64,000 nucleotides of DNA from Pseudomonas lurida (GCF_002563895.1 NZ_PDJB01000001.1:3455501-3519500), one strand, 5' to 3'; positions 34,938 to 45,955 are shown, counted from the first letter of the stretch. Numbers and translations: made by a program. Notes: generated by a model from the sequence alone, not told the origin.

Positions 34938-37001
34938 ATGACTCATGCTGCCACCGCTGTCGACACCCAATGCATCAACACTATCCGCACCCTGGCCATG
35001 GACGCCGTGCAGAAGGCCAATTCCGGCCATCCGGGCACCCCCATGGGCCTGGCGCCGGTGGGCTATACCCTGTGGAGTCGCTTCCTGCGTTACCACCCGC
35101 AGCATCCGGACTGGCCTAACCGCGACCGCTTTGTGCTGTCGGTAGGGCATGCGTCGATGTTGCTGTATTCGCTCTTGCACCTGGCCGGCGTGGTAGAGAT
35201 CGATGCCCACGGCAAGCGTTCCGGCCAGCCGGCGATCAGCCTGGATGACATCAAGCAGTTCCGGCAGGCTGACTCCAAGACCCCGGGCCATCCGGAGTAC
35301 CGCATGACCACCGGGGTAGAAACCACCACCGGGCCACTGGGCCAGGGTTGCGCCAACAGCGTGGGCATGGCGATGGCCGAGCGCTGGTTGGCCGCGCGCT
35401 TCAACCGCAACGATAAGGTGCTGTTCGACTACAACGTCTACACCCTGTGCGGTGACGGCGACATGATGGAGGGCATCAGCGGCGAAGCGGCCTCGATGGC
35501 CGGGCATCTGAGGCTGGAAAACCTGTGCTGGATCTACGACAACAACACCATCAGCATCGAAGGCCACACCGAGCTGGCGTTCAGTGAGGACGTGATCAAG
35601 CGTTTCCAGGCCTATGGCTGGCATACCTTGCACGTGACCGACGCAAATGACTTGCAGGCGCTGAGCACAGCGCTGGAGACCTTCAAGACCAACACCGGTG
35701 CGCCAACCCTGATCGTGGTCGACAGCGTCATCGGCTATGGCTCGCCCCATAAGCACAACACCGCCGCTGCCCATGGCGAGCCGTTGGGCGATGAGGAAAT
35801 TCGCCTGACCAAAGCCGCCTACGGCTGGCCGCAGGACTCCAGCTTCCTGGTGCCCGACGAAGCCCGCACAGTCTTGCGCGATGCGTTGCTGGAACGCAGC
35901 GAGCCGTTGTACGAGGCCTGGAACCACCACCTGTCGCAGCTTGAGCAATATGAGCCAGAACTGGCTGACGAACTGCGCCGCATGCGCGCCGGGGAAATGC
36001 CCGAGCATTGGCAAGACGACCTGCCGCATTTTGATACCGACCCCAAGGGCGTGGCCAGCCGCGCCGCGGGTGGCGAAGTGTTGAATGCGTTTGCCCAGCA
36101 AATTCCGTGGCTGCTGGGCGGTTCGGCGGACTTGTCTCCGTCGACCAAGACCAACCTCACCTTTGACGGCGCCGGACGCTTCAGTGCCGACGACTACAGC
36201 GGGCGCAACCTGCACTTCGGCATCCGTGAACACGCCATGGGTGCGATTGCCAACGGCATGGCGCTGTCCTACGTGCGGCCGTACACCTCAACCTTCCTGG
36301 TGTTCAGCGACTACATGAAGCCGCCGATCCGCCTGGCGGCCATCATGGAGTTGCCAGTGGTGTTTGTGTTCACCCATGACTCGATTGGTGTGGGTGAGGA
36401 TGGGCCGACACACCAGCCGATCGAACACCTCACCCAGTTGCGTGCGACGCCGGGACTGCTGACTCTGCGGCCGGGTGATGCGAATGAAACCCTGGCGCTG
36501 TGGAAGGTAGCCCTGGCGCAAACCCATCGGCCGAGTTGCATGGTGTTGTCGCGTCAGCCGTTGCCGACGCTGGATCGCACGAAATACGCTGCGGCCTCAG
36601 GGGCCGCCAAGGGTGCCTATGTGTTGGCGGGCGCCGAGCATCCCGAGGTTTTGCTTTTGGCGACGGGCAGCGAAGTCAGCCTGGCCGTGGCAGCTTATGA
36701 GCAATTGAAAAACGAAGGTATTGCCGCACGGGTAGTGTCGATGCCGAGCTGGGAATTGTTTGAAGACCAGGACCAAACGTACCGCGACAGCGTATTGCCG
36801 CCAGCAGTGAAGGCACGGGTGGTGGTGGAACAGGCGGGCCCGCTCGGCTGGGATCGTTATGTAGGCCACACCGGCGCCAAGGTGGTGATGAACAGCTTCG
36901 GCGCGTCGGCGCCGCTGGCCAAGTTGCAGGAGAAGTTTGGGTTCACCGTGGAGCATGTGGTGAAGCAGGCCAAGGCACAGATCCAACTGATTCAGCGCTG
37001 A
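34938..37001 (+). CDS. tkt: Transketolase
   Basis: Thiamine-diphosphate enzyme of the non-oxidative pentose phosphate pathway, 687 residues. The N-terminal ThDP-binding domain has the GDG...N motif (CGDGDMMEGISGEAAS followed by IYDNN). The central pyrimidine-binding domain has FGIREHAMGAIANGM, with the catalytic Glu. FTHDSIGVGEDGPTHQPIEHL supplies conserved His. The C-terminal domain (~540-687) completes the fold. MTHAATAVDTQ at 34938 follows GAGGGAG; an open stretch back to 34830 is not coding. Confidence 0.96.
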   Translation: MTHAATAVDTQCINTIRTLAMDAVQKANSGHPGTPMGLAPVGYTLWSRFLRYHPQHPDWPNRDRFVLSVGHASMLLYSLLHLAGVVEIDAHGKRSGQPAISLDDIKQFRQADSKTPGHPEYRMTTGVETTTGPLGQGCANSVGMAMAERWLAARFNRNDKVLFDYNVYTLCGDGDMMEGISGEAASMAGHLRLENLCWIYDNNTISIEGHTELAFSEDVIKRFQAYGWHTLHVTDANDLQALSTALETFKTNTGAPTLIVVDSVIGYGSPHKHNTAAAHGEPLGDEEIRLTKAAYGWPQDSSFLVPDEARTVLRDALLERSEPLYEAWNHHLSQLEQYEPELADELRRMRAGEMPEHWQDDLPHFDTDPKGVASRAAGGEVLNAFAQQIPWLLGGSADLSPSTKTNLTFDGAGRFSADDYSGRNLHFGIREHAMGAIANGMALSYVRPYTSTFLVFSDYMKPPIRLAAIMELPVVFVFTHDSIGVGEDGPTHQPIEHLTQLRATPGLLTLRPGDANETLALWKVALAQTHRPSCMVLSRQPLPTLDRTKYAAASGAAKGAYVLAGAEHPEVLLLATGSEVSLAVAAYEQLKNEGIAARVVSMPSWELFEDQDQTYRDSVLPPAVKARVVVEQAGPLGWDRYVGHTGAKVVMNSFGASAPLAKLQEKFGFTVEHVVKQAKAQIQLIQR

Positions 37002-37004
37002 GCC

Positions 37005-37036
37005 AAAAAAGTGGCAGCGGGCGTGCTCGCTGCCAC
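37005..37036 (-). terminator. Intrinsic terminator of the uvrA2 transcript
   Basis: GTGGCAGCG and CGCTGCCAC form a nine-base-pair stem; on the minus strand it is followed by TTTTTT, the arrangement of a Rho-independent terminator for uvrA2. On the plus strand it may also stop the tkt transcript. Confidence 0.8.
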
Positions 37037-37055
37037 AATTGAGCGATGTTGCCGG

Positions 37056-39575
37056 TTAGATCAGCTCTCGGGCCAGGAAGGGTGCGGTACGGCTGGTCTT
37101 GCTCTTGGCGACCTTCTGCGGCGTACCACTGGCAACCACCTTCCCACCCAAATCCCCCGCCCCCGGCCCGATATCGATCACCCAGTCGCTTTGCGCCACT
37201 ACGCGCATCTCATGCTCGACCACAACCACCGTATGCCCAGCATCCACCAGATGGTTCAACTGGCTGAGCAAGCGATCGACATCGCGTGGATGCAACCCGG
37301 TGGTCGGCTCATCCAGCACATACAAGGTGGCGCCCCGTGCATTGCGCTGCAGCTCGGTGGCCAGTTTGATGCGCTGCGCTTCGCCGCCGGAGAGTTCGGT
37401 CGCCGGTTGCCCCAGGCGCAGGTAACCCAGGCCGATATCCCGCAGCACCTGCAGCGAACGCAGCACGCCAGGCTGCTCGACAAATACTTCCACTGCCTGT
37501 TCCACCGTCAGCCCCAGCACTTGGGCGATCGTCAGGCCTTGCCATTTGATCGCCAGGGTCTCTGGGTTGTAACGCGCGCCGTGGCAGGTCGGGCATGGCG
37601 CGTACACGCTGGGCATGAACAGCAGTTCGACACTGACGAACCCCTCGCCCTCACAGTTCGGGCAACGCCCCTTGGCGACGTTGAAGGAGAACTGCCCGGC
37701 ATCATAATCACGCTTCTTCGCTGCAGGCGTGGCCGCGAACAGCTTGCGTACGTTGTCGAACAGCCCGGTATAGGTCGCCAGGTTGGAGCGTGGGGTGCGG
37801 CCGATGGGCTTCTGATCCACCTGCACCAGGCGGTGGATCTGCTCCAGCCCGCTACTGATGCGCCCACCGCTGGTTTGCGGCGCGTCGTCTTCGAGGCTGG
37901 GCTCTTCGTCGTTTTCCACCACGCGCCCAAGGCCGGCACCCACCAGTTCCAATAACGCCTGACTGACCAGGCTGGACTTGCCCGAGCCGGAAATCCCGGT
38001 GACCGCCGTGAAGCAGCCCAATGGGAAATCGACGTTCAAGCCGTCGAGATTATTACGCGTCACACCCTCCAGCTTCAGCCAGCCCTTGGGCTCGCGACGC
38101 ACCTGACTCGCCACGCGCTGTTCAGCGAACAGGTACGCACGGGTCTGCGACGCCTCCACCTCCGCCAGCCCCGCCGGTGGGCCGCTGTACAGCACCTGCC
38201 CGCCGTGCTCACCGGCAGCCGGACCCACGTCGATCAGCCAGTCGGCGCGGCGCATGGTTTCCAGGTCGTGCTCCACTACAAACAGCGAATTACCCGCCGC
38301 CTTCAAGCGCTCGAGCGCAGTGAACAATGCCTCGCCATCCGCCGGATGCAAACCTGCCGAGGGTTCATCCAGCACATAGATCACGCCGAACAGCTGCGAG
38401 CCCAGTTGGGTAGCCAGGCGCAAGCGCTGCAACTCGCCCGATGACAGCGTGGGTGTACTGCGCTCCAGGGACAAATAACCCAGACCCAATTCGGTCAGGG
38501 TGCTGACCCGTTCAAGCAGATCCTGGGCGATGCGTTGCGCGGCCAAGCGTTTTTCCACGGACAGTTTCATCTTGTCCTGCCCCGCCGCCACCGGCCGCAA
38601 CAATTCAGCCAGTTGCGCCAGCGACAGTTGCGACAACTCACCAATGTCGACCCCGGCAAACTTCACCGACAGCGCTGCCTGGGTCAGTCGCTTGCCGTCG
38701 CACAGCGGGCAGGCGCTGCCCTGCATGAACTGCGAGACACGCTTTTTCATCAGCGCGCTTTGGGTATGAGTGAAGGTGTGCAGGATGTAGCGCCGAGCAC
38801 CGCTGAACGTGCCCTGGTAGCTGGGCTCGAGTTTGCGCTTGAGCGCCTCGCGTGTCTGTTCGGGAGTAAAGCCGGCGTACACCGGCACGGTCGGGGTCTC
38901 TTCGGTGAACAAAATCCAGTCACGCTGCTTTTTCGGCAAGTCGCGCCAGGGAATGTCCACGTCATAGCCCAGGGTCACCAGGATGTCGCGCAGGTTCTGG
39001 CCTTGCCACGCCAGCGGCCAGGAGGCCACCGCGCGTTGGCGAATGGTCAACGACGGATCCGGCACCATCAGCGCTTCGGTGACTTCATACACACGGCCCA
39101 GGCCATGGCATTGCGGGCAGGCGCCTTGGGGCAGGTTGGGCGAGAAGTCCTCGGCATACAGCATCGCCTGGCCCGGTGGATAGCTGCCAGCACGGGAATA
39201 CAGCATGCGGATCAGGCTCGACAACGTGGTTACGCTGCCCACTGACGAACGCGCACTCGGCGTCCCGCGCTGCTGTTGCAGGGCCACGGCGGGTGGCAAG
39301 CCTTCGATGCTGTCCACATCCGGCACACCGACCTGATCGATCAGGCGCCGCGCATACGGCGCCACCGACTCGAAATACCGCCGCTGGGCTTCGGCATACA
39401 CCGTGGAAAAGGCCAGGGATGACTTGCCCGACCCCGACACGCCCGTGAAGACCACCAAGGCGTCCCGGGGAATGTCGACATCAACGTTACGCAGGTTATG
39501 TTCGCGGGCGCCGCGCACACGCACAAAGCCCTGTTGCAGGGCCGTGATCGGGGGAATATCGCGCTGTGAAGTCAT
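37056..39575 (-). CDS. Class II UvrA (UvrA2-like ABC excinuclease subunit)
   Basis: DNA-damage-binding tandem ABC ATPase of 839 residues, about 100 shorter than UvrA. Both ATPase modules are complete: Walker A FTGVSGSGKSSLAF and VTGISGSGKSSLVS; signatures LSSGELQRLRLATQLG and LSGGEAQRIKLATEL; Walker B VLDEPSAGLHP and VLDEPTTGLHP. Zinc-finger Cys pairs CPQCHGLG, CPLCDGKR, CPNCEGEG and CPTCHGAR are present. The missing length is near residues 120-250, where UvrA carries its UvrB-binding domain, the mark of class II proteins linked to drug or alkylation tolerance. Its ATG (39575) overlaps the TGA of the upstream histidine kinase by four bases. Confidence 0.92.
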   Translation of the reverse strand: MTSQRDIPPITALQQGFVRVRGAREHNLRNVDVDIPRDALVVFTGVSGSGKSSLAFSTVYAEAQRRYFESVAPYARRLIDQVGVPDVDSIEGLPPAVALQQQRGTPSARSSVGSVTTLSSLIRMLYSRAGSYPPGQAMLYAEDFSPNLPQGACPQCHGLGRVYEVTEALMVPDPSLTIRQRAVASWPLAWQGQNLRDILVTLGYDVDIPWRDLPKKQRDWILFTEETPTVPVYAGFTPEQTREALKRKLEPSYQGTFSGARRYILHTFTHTQSALMKKRVSQFMQGSACPLCDGKRLTQAALSVKFAGVDIGELSQLSLAQLAELLRPVAAGQDKMKLSVEKRLAAQRIAQDLLERVSTLTELGLGYLSLERSTPTLSSGELQRLRLATQLGSQLFGVIYVLDEPSAGLHPADGEALFTALERLKAAGNSLFVVEHDLETMRRADWLIDVGPAAGEHGGQVLYSGPPAGLAEVEASQTRAYLFAEQRVASQVRREPKGWLKLEGVTRNNLDGLNVDFPLGCFTAVTGISGSGKSSLVSQALLELVGAGLGRVVENDEEPSLEDDAPQTSGGRISSGLEQIHRLVQVDQKPIGRTPRSNLATYTGLFDNVRKLFAATPAAKKRDYDAGQFSFNVAKGRCPNCEGEGFVSVELLFMPSVYAPCPTCHGARYNPETLAIKWQGLTIAQVLGLTVEQAVEVFVEQPGVLRSLQVLRDIGLGYLRLGQPATELSGGEAQRIKLATELQRNARGATLYVLDEPTTGLHPRDVDRLLSQLNHLVDAGHTVVVVEHEMRVVAQSDWVIDIGPGAGDLGGKVVASGTPQKVAKSKTSRTAPFLARELI

Positions 39576-41284
39576 GTGCAACCTTGTCGGACTGAGAGCA
39601 CGCTGCGCACCCGTTGCATCAAGGCTTCGGGACTGTAGGGCTTGCTCAGCAGATGAATGTCGGGGCTCAGCAGGTGATTGCTGGAAAGAATGTCGCGGGT
39701 ATGGCCGGAGGTAAACAGCACCGCGATCGGAGGCGTCTGGGCACGGGCCCAGGCGGCCAGGTCCGTGCTCTTGATGCGGCCGGGCATGACCACGTCGGTA
39801 AAAATCAGCTCCGGTTGCACACCCGATTGCAGCATATGCATTGCACGGTCACCGTCTTCGGCCGTGAGCACGGAGTAACCCGACTGCTCCAGCAATTCCA
39901 CGACCGTACCGCGCACGTCTTCGTTGTCCTCGACCACCAGGATGGTCTCGTGGCCCGTGGCGGGCAATACCGGCTCGGCGTGGGTTTCGTGGACCTCTTC
40001 GCCGAGGGTGCGCGGGAAGTACATCTGCACCACCGTGCCCTTGCCTTCCTCGCTCCACACCTCGACATGCCCACCGCTTTGGCGCACGAAGCCGAACACC
40101 ATGCTCAGGCCCAGGCCAGTGCCGTGACCATTGCGCTTGGTGGTGAAGAACGGCTCGAACACCCGCGCCAGGATCGTCGGCGGCATGCCCACGCCGATAT
40201 CGGTGACCGCCAGCCGCACATACTCACCCGGCTTGATGCTTTTACCCACGCACTCGCGGGGGTTGAGGATGATGTTTTCGCCGGTGACCCGAATCACGCC
40301 CTCGCCCTTCATCGCGTCCCGGGCATTGATCGCCAGGTTGAGCAGTGCGTTCTCCAGCTGGTTACGGTCAACGTTGATGCACCAGGAGTCCTGGGGCAAT
40401 TGCACGTCGATATGGATCGTCTCTCCCAGCGCTCGCTGCAGCAGTTCGCCAAGGCCGGCGTAAATGCGTTGCGGGTTGTACACCGCAGGGGACAACGGTT
40501 GGCGCCGAGCGAAAGCGAGCAACTGCGACGACAGCTTCGCCCCGCGCTCCACCGCCGCAATCGCGGCCGCGACACGGCGTTGCACCTGTTCGTTTTGCGG
40601 CTCATGGCGGGCCAGCAGGTGCAAATTACCGGCGATGACTTGCAGCAGGTTATTGAAGTCGTGCGCCACACCGCCGGTCAGGCCGCCGATGGCTTCGAGT
40701 TTCTGCGATTGGCGCAATTGGGCTTCGGCCGCCGAGCGTGCCTGCACTTCCTCGGCCACCCGTTGTTCCAGGTTGTGCGTCAGTTCCTGTCGCACACGTT
40801 CGGACTTCACGTGCTCGGTGGTCTCGATCACGATCACCAGGACCCCAGCGGGTTGTTGGTGATCGTCGGCCACCGGACTGTAGGTCAGGTCCATCCAGAC
40901 TTCTTCCGGCTGGCCGTTGCGCAGCAACTCCAATGGAAAGTTGCGGTACGACAGGGTGCCTCCGGCCAAGCAGGTATCCAGCACATTGCGGTTGAAATCT
41001 GCGACTTCCGGCCAGCCAAGCTCCACGGGTTTTCCCAGCAGGTAGGGGTGGCGACCGCCCGCAAACACTGAGTAACTGTCGTTGTAGATCATGTGCCCCA
41101 CCTTGCCCCACAGCATCACCATAGGCATGGGTGAGGCCAGCAGCATTTGCACTGCACTGCTGAGGCTGCAGGGCCACTTGTCAATCGGGCCTAACTCGGT
41201 GGTCGACCAATCGAAGGCGCGGATCCGTTGGGCCATTTCACCGCCCCAGCCTTCGCAGCCGTGGGTATTGGATAAAAATTGCAT
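39572..41284 (-). CDS. Hybrid sensor histidine kinase (PAS-HisKA-HATPase-REC)
   Basis: Soluble hybrid kinase of 570 residues with no transmembrane helix. An N-terminal PAS domain (~20-165) is followed by a short coiled coil. The HisKA domain has the phospho-accepting His in LTGGVAHDFNNLLQVI (~215). HATPase motifs are NLAINARDAM, DIGVGMPP and GTGLGLSMVFGF. A receiver domain (~450-565) has its phospho-Asp in LIFTDVVMPG. The internal receiver suggests a phosphorelay whose output protein is elsewhere. The ATG at 41284 is used. Its stop overlaps the uvrA2 start, so both are translated from one message, an unusual pairing. Confidence 0.92.
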   Translation of the reverse strand: MQFLSNTHGCEGWGGEMAQRIRAFDWSTTELGPIDKWPCSLSSAVQMLLASPMPMVMLWGKVGHMIYNDSYSVFAGGRHPYLLGKPVELGWPEVADFNRNVLDTCLAGGTLSYRNFPLELLRNGQPEEVWMDLTYSPVADDHQQPAGVLVIVIETTEHVKSERVRQELTHNLEQRVAEEVQARSAAEAQLRQSQKLEAIGGLTGGVAHDFNNLLQVIAGNLHLLARHEPQNEQVQRRVAAAIAAVERGAKLSSQLLAFARRQPLSPAVYNPQRIYAGLGELLQRALGETIHIDVQLPQDSWCINVDRNQLENALLNLAINARDAMKGEGVIRVTGENIILNPRECVGKSIKPGEYVRLAVTDIGVGMPPTILARVFEPFFTTKRNGHGTGLGLSMVFGFVRQSGGHVEVWSEEGKGTVVQMYFPRTLGEEVHETHAEPVLPATGHETILVVEDNEDVRGTVVELLEQSGYSVLTAEDGDRAMHMLQSGVQPELIFTDVVMPGRIKSTDLAAWARAQTPPIAVLFTSGHTRDILSSNHLLSPDIHLLSKPYSPEALMQRVRSVLSVRQGCT

Positions 41285-41408
41285 GTTGGGCTCTTGGCGA
41301 CGATAGCGTTGGTGGGGAGCGCTGTTCCACTGATAAGCGTTGGAGCCTGGCCGCAATGAATCGTTTCATTTGCGTATAGCTTATCCGGGGCGACCGCTGC
41401 AAGGCCCC

Positions 41409-44400
41409 TCAGTGGAAATCCCGGCTGCGCACATGGATCCCTTCCAGCAGCGCCGTCAGGTCGGTCAAGCGCCCGGCAATCAGGTGCCGCACCTCGCCCA
41501 CCGCCTCCCAGCGCCCATCCACTTTCAGCAGCCTCGACCCCACCAGCACCTGGCGTTGACGCTCGGCAAGGTCGCGCCAGACCACGACGTTGAGGTTACC
41601 GAACTCATCTTCCAGGGTCACGAAGGTCACACCGCTGGCGGTACCTGGGCGCTGTCGCCCCGTCACCAAACCGACGACGCTGACGTTGCGGCCATGCTCG
41701 ACCACCATCAGCTCCTGCGAACTGCGGCAGCGGCGCTTGCGCAACTCGGCCCGCAACAACGCCAGCGGATGCGGGCCCAGGGTCGTACCGAGCGTGGCGT
41801 AGTCAGCCTGCAGGTCCTCGCCCACCGTCGGGGCCGGCAGTTCCACCACGGCTTCATCGGGGCTCGGCAGGCCGGCAAACAACCCCAGTTGCTTGTGCAC
41901 GCCGGCCACTTCCCAGCGTGCGCTGTGGCGGTTGCCGGCCAGGGCACGCAAGGCTCCGGCATCCGCCAGCAATGCCTGGGCGCGCGCATCCAGACCGGCG
42001 CGGTCGTCCAGGTCGGCAATGTCGCTGAAAACCCGGCGTTGGCGCGCCGCCTCGATGCGCCGACCGTCCTCTTCGCGAAACCCCGAGATCATGCGCAAGC
42101 CCAGGCGAATCGCTGGCTGCGCACCGTCGATGGGCTCCAGGCTGCAATCCCAGTCGCTGGCCTGCACATCCACCGGACGGATCTGCAAGCGATGACGCCG
42201 CGCATCCTGCAGGATCTGGTCCGGGCTGTAGAAGCCCATGGGCCAGCTGTTGATCAGCGCACAGGCAAACGCCGCCGGTTCATGGCACTTGAGCCAGCAA
42301 CTGGCGTAGGTCAGCAAGGCGAAACTGGCCGCATGGGACTCGGGAAAGCCATAGCTGCCAAAGCCCTTGATCTGCTCGAAGATTTGCGCGGCAAAGGCTT
42401 CGCTGTAGCCATTTTTGAGCATGCCGGCACGCAGGCGCTGCTGGTGCGGTTCCAGGCCGCCGTGGCGCTTCCAGGCGGCCATGGAACGGCGTAGCTGGTC
42501 GGCCTCGCCGGGGCCGTAGTCGGCGGCGACCATGGCGATCTGCATCACTTGCTCCTGGAACAACGGGATGCCCAGGGTGCGTTCCAGCACCACTTTGAGT
42601 TGCGGTGACGGATAAGTGGCTTCTTCCTCCTTGTTTCGCCGGCGCAAATACGGGTGCACCATGCCGCCCTGGATCGGCCCGGGCCGCACAATGGCGACCT
42701 CGATCACCAGGTCATAGAACGTCTGCGGCTTGAGCCTGGGCAGCATCGACATCTGCGCCCGCGACTCGATCTGGAACACGCCGATGGTGTCGGCCTTGCT
42801 GATCATCGCGTAAGTGGCCGGGTCTTCTTTGGGGATGGTTGCCAGGGCCAGGTCCAGGTCGCGATGGCGGCGCAGCAGATCGAAGCAGCGGCGGATCGCG
42901 CTGAGCATGCCCAGGGCGAGGATATCCACCTTGAGCAGGCCCACGGCATCGAGGTCGTCCTTGTCCCACTGGATGATGGTGCGATCGGCCATCGCGGCGT
43001 TTTCCACTGGCACCAGGGTATCCAGCGGGTATTCGGAAATCACGAAACCGCCGGGGTGCTGGGACAGGTGCCGAGGGAAGCCGATCAATTGCTGGGTAAG
43101 CGTGAGCACGCGGCGCAGGATCGGGCTTTGCGGGTCGAAGCCACCTTCGCGCAGCCGTTCCAGGGGCGGCGCCTCTTCACTCCAGCGCCCGCAGCACTCG
43201 GCCAGGGCGTTGATCTGGTCCGGCGGCAACCCCAGGGCCTTGGCCACATCGCGCACCGCACCGGACGCGTGGTAGCTGCTGACCACCGCCGTCAGCGCGG
43301 CACGGGTGCGGCCATAGCGCTGGAACACGTATTGCAGCACTTCTTCGCGGCGCTCGTGTTCGAAGTCCACATCGATGTCGGGCGGCTCGTTACGCTCCTT
43401 GGACAGGAAACGCTCGAACAGCATATTCGTCAGGCTCGGGTTGATCTCGGTGATGCCCAAGGCAAAGCACACCGCCGAGTTGGCTGCCGAGCCGCGGCCT
43501 TGGCACAGGATCGAACGGCTGCGGGCGAAGCGCACGATGTCGTGCACCGTGAGGAAATAACTTTCGTAGCCCAGCTCGCTGATCAGCTCCAGCTCTTTGT
43601 TGATCTGCAGCAAGGTCTTGGCGTCGACACCTTGCGGCCAGCGCTGGGCGATCCCCTCTTCGGTCACCGCGCGCAGCCAGGATTTGGCGTCGTGGCCGCT
43701 GGGCACCAGTTCGCGCGGGTAGTGGTAGCGCAATTGGCTCAAATCGAACGTGCAGCGGCGGGCGATGGCCTGGGTTTCGTCGAGCAGCCGTTGCGGGTAC
43801 AGGTTGGCCAGGGCGTCAAGGCTGCGCAGGTGTCGCTCGCCATTAGGGTGCAGGCGCGTGCCGGCTTCGGCCACTGGCACGTGATGACGGATGGCGGTCA
43901 TGGTGTCTTGCAAGGCCCGGCGGCCACGCGCATGCATGTGCACATCGCCGCAGGCCACCGCGGGAAGGTGCAGGCTGGCGGCCAGGTTCAGGCGCTGTTC
44001 GAGGTGGCGCACATCGTCCTGGCCGCAGTGCAGGTGCACTGCCAGCCACAGCCGCCCAGCAAAGGTGCGGCGCAGCCATTGGATCGACGCCTGGGTATCG
44101 TTGTCTTCGGCGACCCACAGCGCCAGCAGGCCGGGCAGCGGTTGCTCGAAATCCTCTTGCAACAGGCGATAGCGGCCTTTTTCGGCACGTCGCCGGGCCA
44201 GGGTGATCAAGCGGCACAGGTGCTGGTAGCCGGCGAGGTCTTCCACCAGCAGTACCAGCTTCGGGCCGTTCTCGATGCGCACCTCGCTGCCGATGATCAG
44301 TGGTAAGTCCACCGCCTTCGCCGCCTGCCAAGCACGCACGATGCCCGCCAGGGTGCATTCATCGGTGATCGCCAGCGCGCTGTAGCCCTGCTGCTTGGCC

Positions 44401-44480
44401 CGCTCGAACAACTCCAGCGCACTGGACGCGCCGCGCTGGAAGCTGAAGTTGGACAGGCAGTGCAGTTCGGCGTAACTCAT
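41409..44480 (-). CDS. dnaE2: Error-prone DNA polymerase III alpha subunit DnaE2 (ImuC)
   Basis: Translesion replicative-type polymerase of 1023 residues. It opens with a PHP-like domain ([20 protein letters not shown]). The polymerase core has the catalytic aspartates in [20 protein letters not shown] (~400) and [17 protein letters not shown]. Helix-hairpin-helix and OB-fold regions follow, ending with [18 protein letters not shown]. It acts with ImuA and ImuB in the SOS mutasome. The start at 44480 follows the conserved Met-Ser-Tyr-Ala; an open codon at 44489 adds three residues. The 55-base gap to imuB is the largest in the operon. Confidence 0.96.
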   Translation of the reverse strand: MSYAELHCLSNFSFQRGASSALELFERAKQQGYSALAITDECTLAGIVRAWQAAKAVDLPLIIGSEVRIENGPKLVLLVEDLAGYQHLCRLITLARRRAEKGRYRLLQEDFEQPLPGLLALWVAEDNDTQASIQWLRRTFAGRLWLAVHLHCGQDDVRHLEQRLNLAASLHLPAVACGDVHMHARGRRALQDTMTAIRHHVPVAEAGTRLHPNGERHLRSLDALANLYPQRLLDETQAIARRCTFDLSQLRYHYPRELVPSGHDAKSWLRAVTEEGIAQRWPQGVDAKTLLQINKELELISELGYESYFLTVHDIVRFARSRSILCQGRGSAANSAVCFALGITEINPSLTNMLFERFLSKERNEPPDIDVDFEHERREEVLQYVFQRYGRTRAALTAVVSSYHASGAVRDVAKALGLPPDQINALAECCGRWSEEAPPLERLREGGFDPQSPILRRVLTLTQQLIGFPRHLSQHPGGFVISEYPLDTLVPVENAAMADRTIIQWDKDDLDAVGLLKVDILALGMLSAIRRCFDLLRRHRDLDLALATIPKEDPATYAMISKADTIGVFQIESRAQMSMLPRLKPQTFYDLVIEVAIVRPGPIQGGMVHPYLRRRNKEEEATYPSPQLKVVLERTLGIPLFQEQVMQIAMVAADYGPGEADQLRRSMAAWKRHGGLEPHQQRLRAGMLKNGYSEAFAAQIFEQIKGFGSYGFPESHAASFALLTYASCWLKCHEPAAFACALINSWPMGFYSPDQILQDARRHRLQIRPVDVQASDWDCSLEPIDGAQPAIRLGLRMISGFREEDGRRIEAARQRRVFSDIADLDDRAGLDARAQALLADAGALRALAGNRHSARWEVAGVHKQLGLFAGLPSPDEAVVELPAPTVGEDLQADYATLGTTLGPHPLALLRAELRKRRCRSSQELMVVEHGRNVSVVGLVTGRQRPGTASGVTFVTLEDEFGNLNVVVWRDLAERQRQVLVGSRLLKVDGRWEAVGEVRHLIAGRLTDLTALLEGIHVRSRDFH

Positions 44481-44535
44481 GATCGCCACTCACCGCAGGC
44501 ACCGGCTCGCCGGCGTCTACAGAAGGGTGTGGTAT

Positions 44536-45948
44536 TCATGCGAACCAGCCTTGCAGCCACAGCCCATCACACTGCCCTACGGTGCGGTAGGCCCAGCCTT
44601 GCTGGCCGGCACGGGTCTGGATCAGGTAGTAGTCACGGCGGATATCCGCGCCGTCCCACCAGCCAGATTCGATGCGCTCCGGCCCCATGAGGATCTGTAC
44701 GCCCTGCTCGGCCAGCAAGGTCGGCTCACTCAGCAGCCAGCCGGGGCGTTGCACCTTGTTCAGGCTCGGACATGGGTTTTTATCCGCGGCTGCTTGCCAC
44801 GCGCATTCGGGACGGTGGTCGGCGTGAAAGCGCAGGCCCTGCACCGCCTCATCGCCCAGGCGCGCACGCAGGCGCTCACGCAATTGCTCCCAGGGCAACG
44901 TCTGTTGCGGGCGGTCGTCGAACAGGTCCTGGCGCTGCGGCACGAACACCGGCAGGTCCTGGGCCACCAGGCGAAAGCCGCGCACCGGCGAGGTGACTTG
45001 TACCTGCTCCAGGCGCCCCCGGGCCAGTTCAAACAGCATCGCCGGTTCGCGCTCGGCGCTGAGCAGCCCGACCTTGATCACACTGTCCGGCGCCTGGGCG
45101 TGTTCCAGATGCAGGTCGAAACGCTGCACGCCACTGTCTCGCCCGCAGAGGAAGGCGGACAGATCGCCGGTCAGGCGGCGCAGGGGGAACAACAACGCCT
45201 GGTGGGATTGCACGTCGAAATTCAGCTCGATGCGCACATCGAACCGGTCTGGCGGCTGATAAAACGCCAGGGCCAGCGGTCGCTGCCCGTTCAGTGCATC
45301 CAGGTGCTTGAGCAGGCTGGCATCAAAGCGTCGCGCCAACGTGTGCCGAGGCAACGCCTGTACCTGGGCCAGGGTGCGCAGGCCCATGCGCGACAAGGCC
45401 GTGGCGGCCTGTGGATCGAGGCCGGCACGGTCGATGGGCAGCGGCGCCAGGGCCTGCATCAACCTGTCATCCTGCACAGCCAGGCCATCGTAGATATTCG
45501 CCAGTACCCGTGCCGCTGCCGGGTTGGGCGCGGCAACGATACGGTGACGAAAACCCAGTTCGGTCAACGCCTTGCGCAGGCGCGCTTCGAACTGTGGCCA
45601 CGGCCCGAATAGGCCCAGGCTTGACTCGATTTCGAACAGCAAGGCACGCGGGTAATACAGGCTGACCTGGGAGCTGAACTGGTAGGCCCAGGCGGCGAGG
45701 AATTGCTGGTGGCGTTCGATCTCGGCGGGGTCGTATTCGACACTGGCAAAGGTCTTGGCCAGGGCATGCGCCGCCGTCAGGGATTGGCCGGGGCGCAAGC
45801 CCAAGGCGCGGGCAGCGTCATTGACGGCCTGCAGCACACGCCGCTGTGGCGTGCCGGCCAGCAGCGCCAGGGGTTGATCCGGTTCGGGGTGCACACGCTG
45901 CACCCCGTCCAGCGCCAATTGCGGGAAGACAATACACACCCAGCGCAT
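44536..45948 (-). CDS. imuB: ImuB, Y-family polymerase homologue (mutasome hub)
   Basis: Protein of 470 residues with the fold of Y-family polymerases. The palm that should carry catalytic acids begins MRWVCIVFPQLALD and FASVEYDPAEIERH, and the usual D and DE residues are not where an active enzyme needs them. This is the known state of ImuB: a catalytically inert adaptor that links DnaE2, ImuA and the sliding clamp. The helix-hairpin-helix region GLRTLAQVQALPRHTLARRF is clear. The ATG at 45948 lies 7 bases after imuA. Confidence 0.94.
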   Translation of the reverse strand: MRWVCIVFPQLALDGVQRVHPEPDQPLALLAGTPQRRVLQAVNDAARALGLRPGQSLTAAHALAKTFASVEYDPAEIERHQQFLAAWAYQFSSQVSLYYPRALLFEIESSLGLFGPWPQFEARLRKALTELGFRHRIVAAPNPAAARVLANIYDGLAVQDDRLMQALAPLPIDRAGLDPQAATALSRMGLRTLAQVQALPRHTLARRFDASLLKHLDALNGQRPLALAFYQPPDRFDVRIELNFDVQSHQALLFPLRRLTGDLSAFLCGRDSGVQRFDLHLEHAQAPDSVIKVGLLSAEREPAMLFELARGRLEQVQVTSPVRGFRLVAQDLPVFVPQRQDLFDDRPQQTLPWEQLRERLRARLGDEAVQGLRFHADHRPECAWQAAADKNPCPSLNKVQRPGWLLSEPTLLAEQGVQILMGPERIESGWWDGADIRRDYYLIQTRAGQQGWAYRTVGQCDGLWLQGWFA

Positions 45949-45955
45949 GGCAACC

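Noticed and set aside
42654..44306. 550-codon open frame antisense to dnaE2
   Set aside because: Shadow of a conserved polymerase gene; His/Gln-rich reading of reverse codons.
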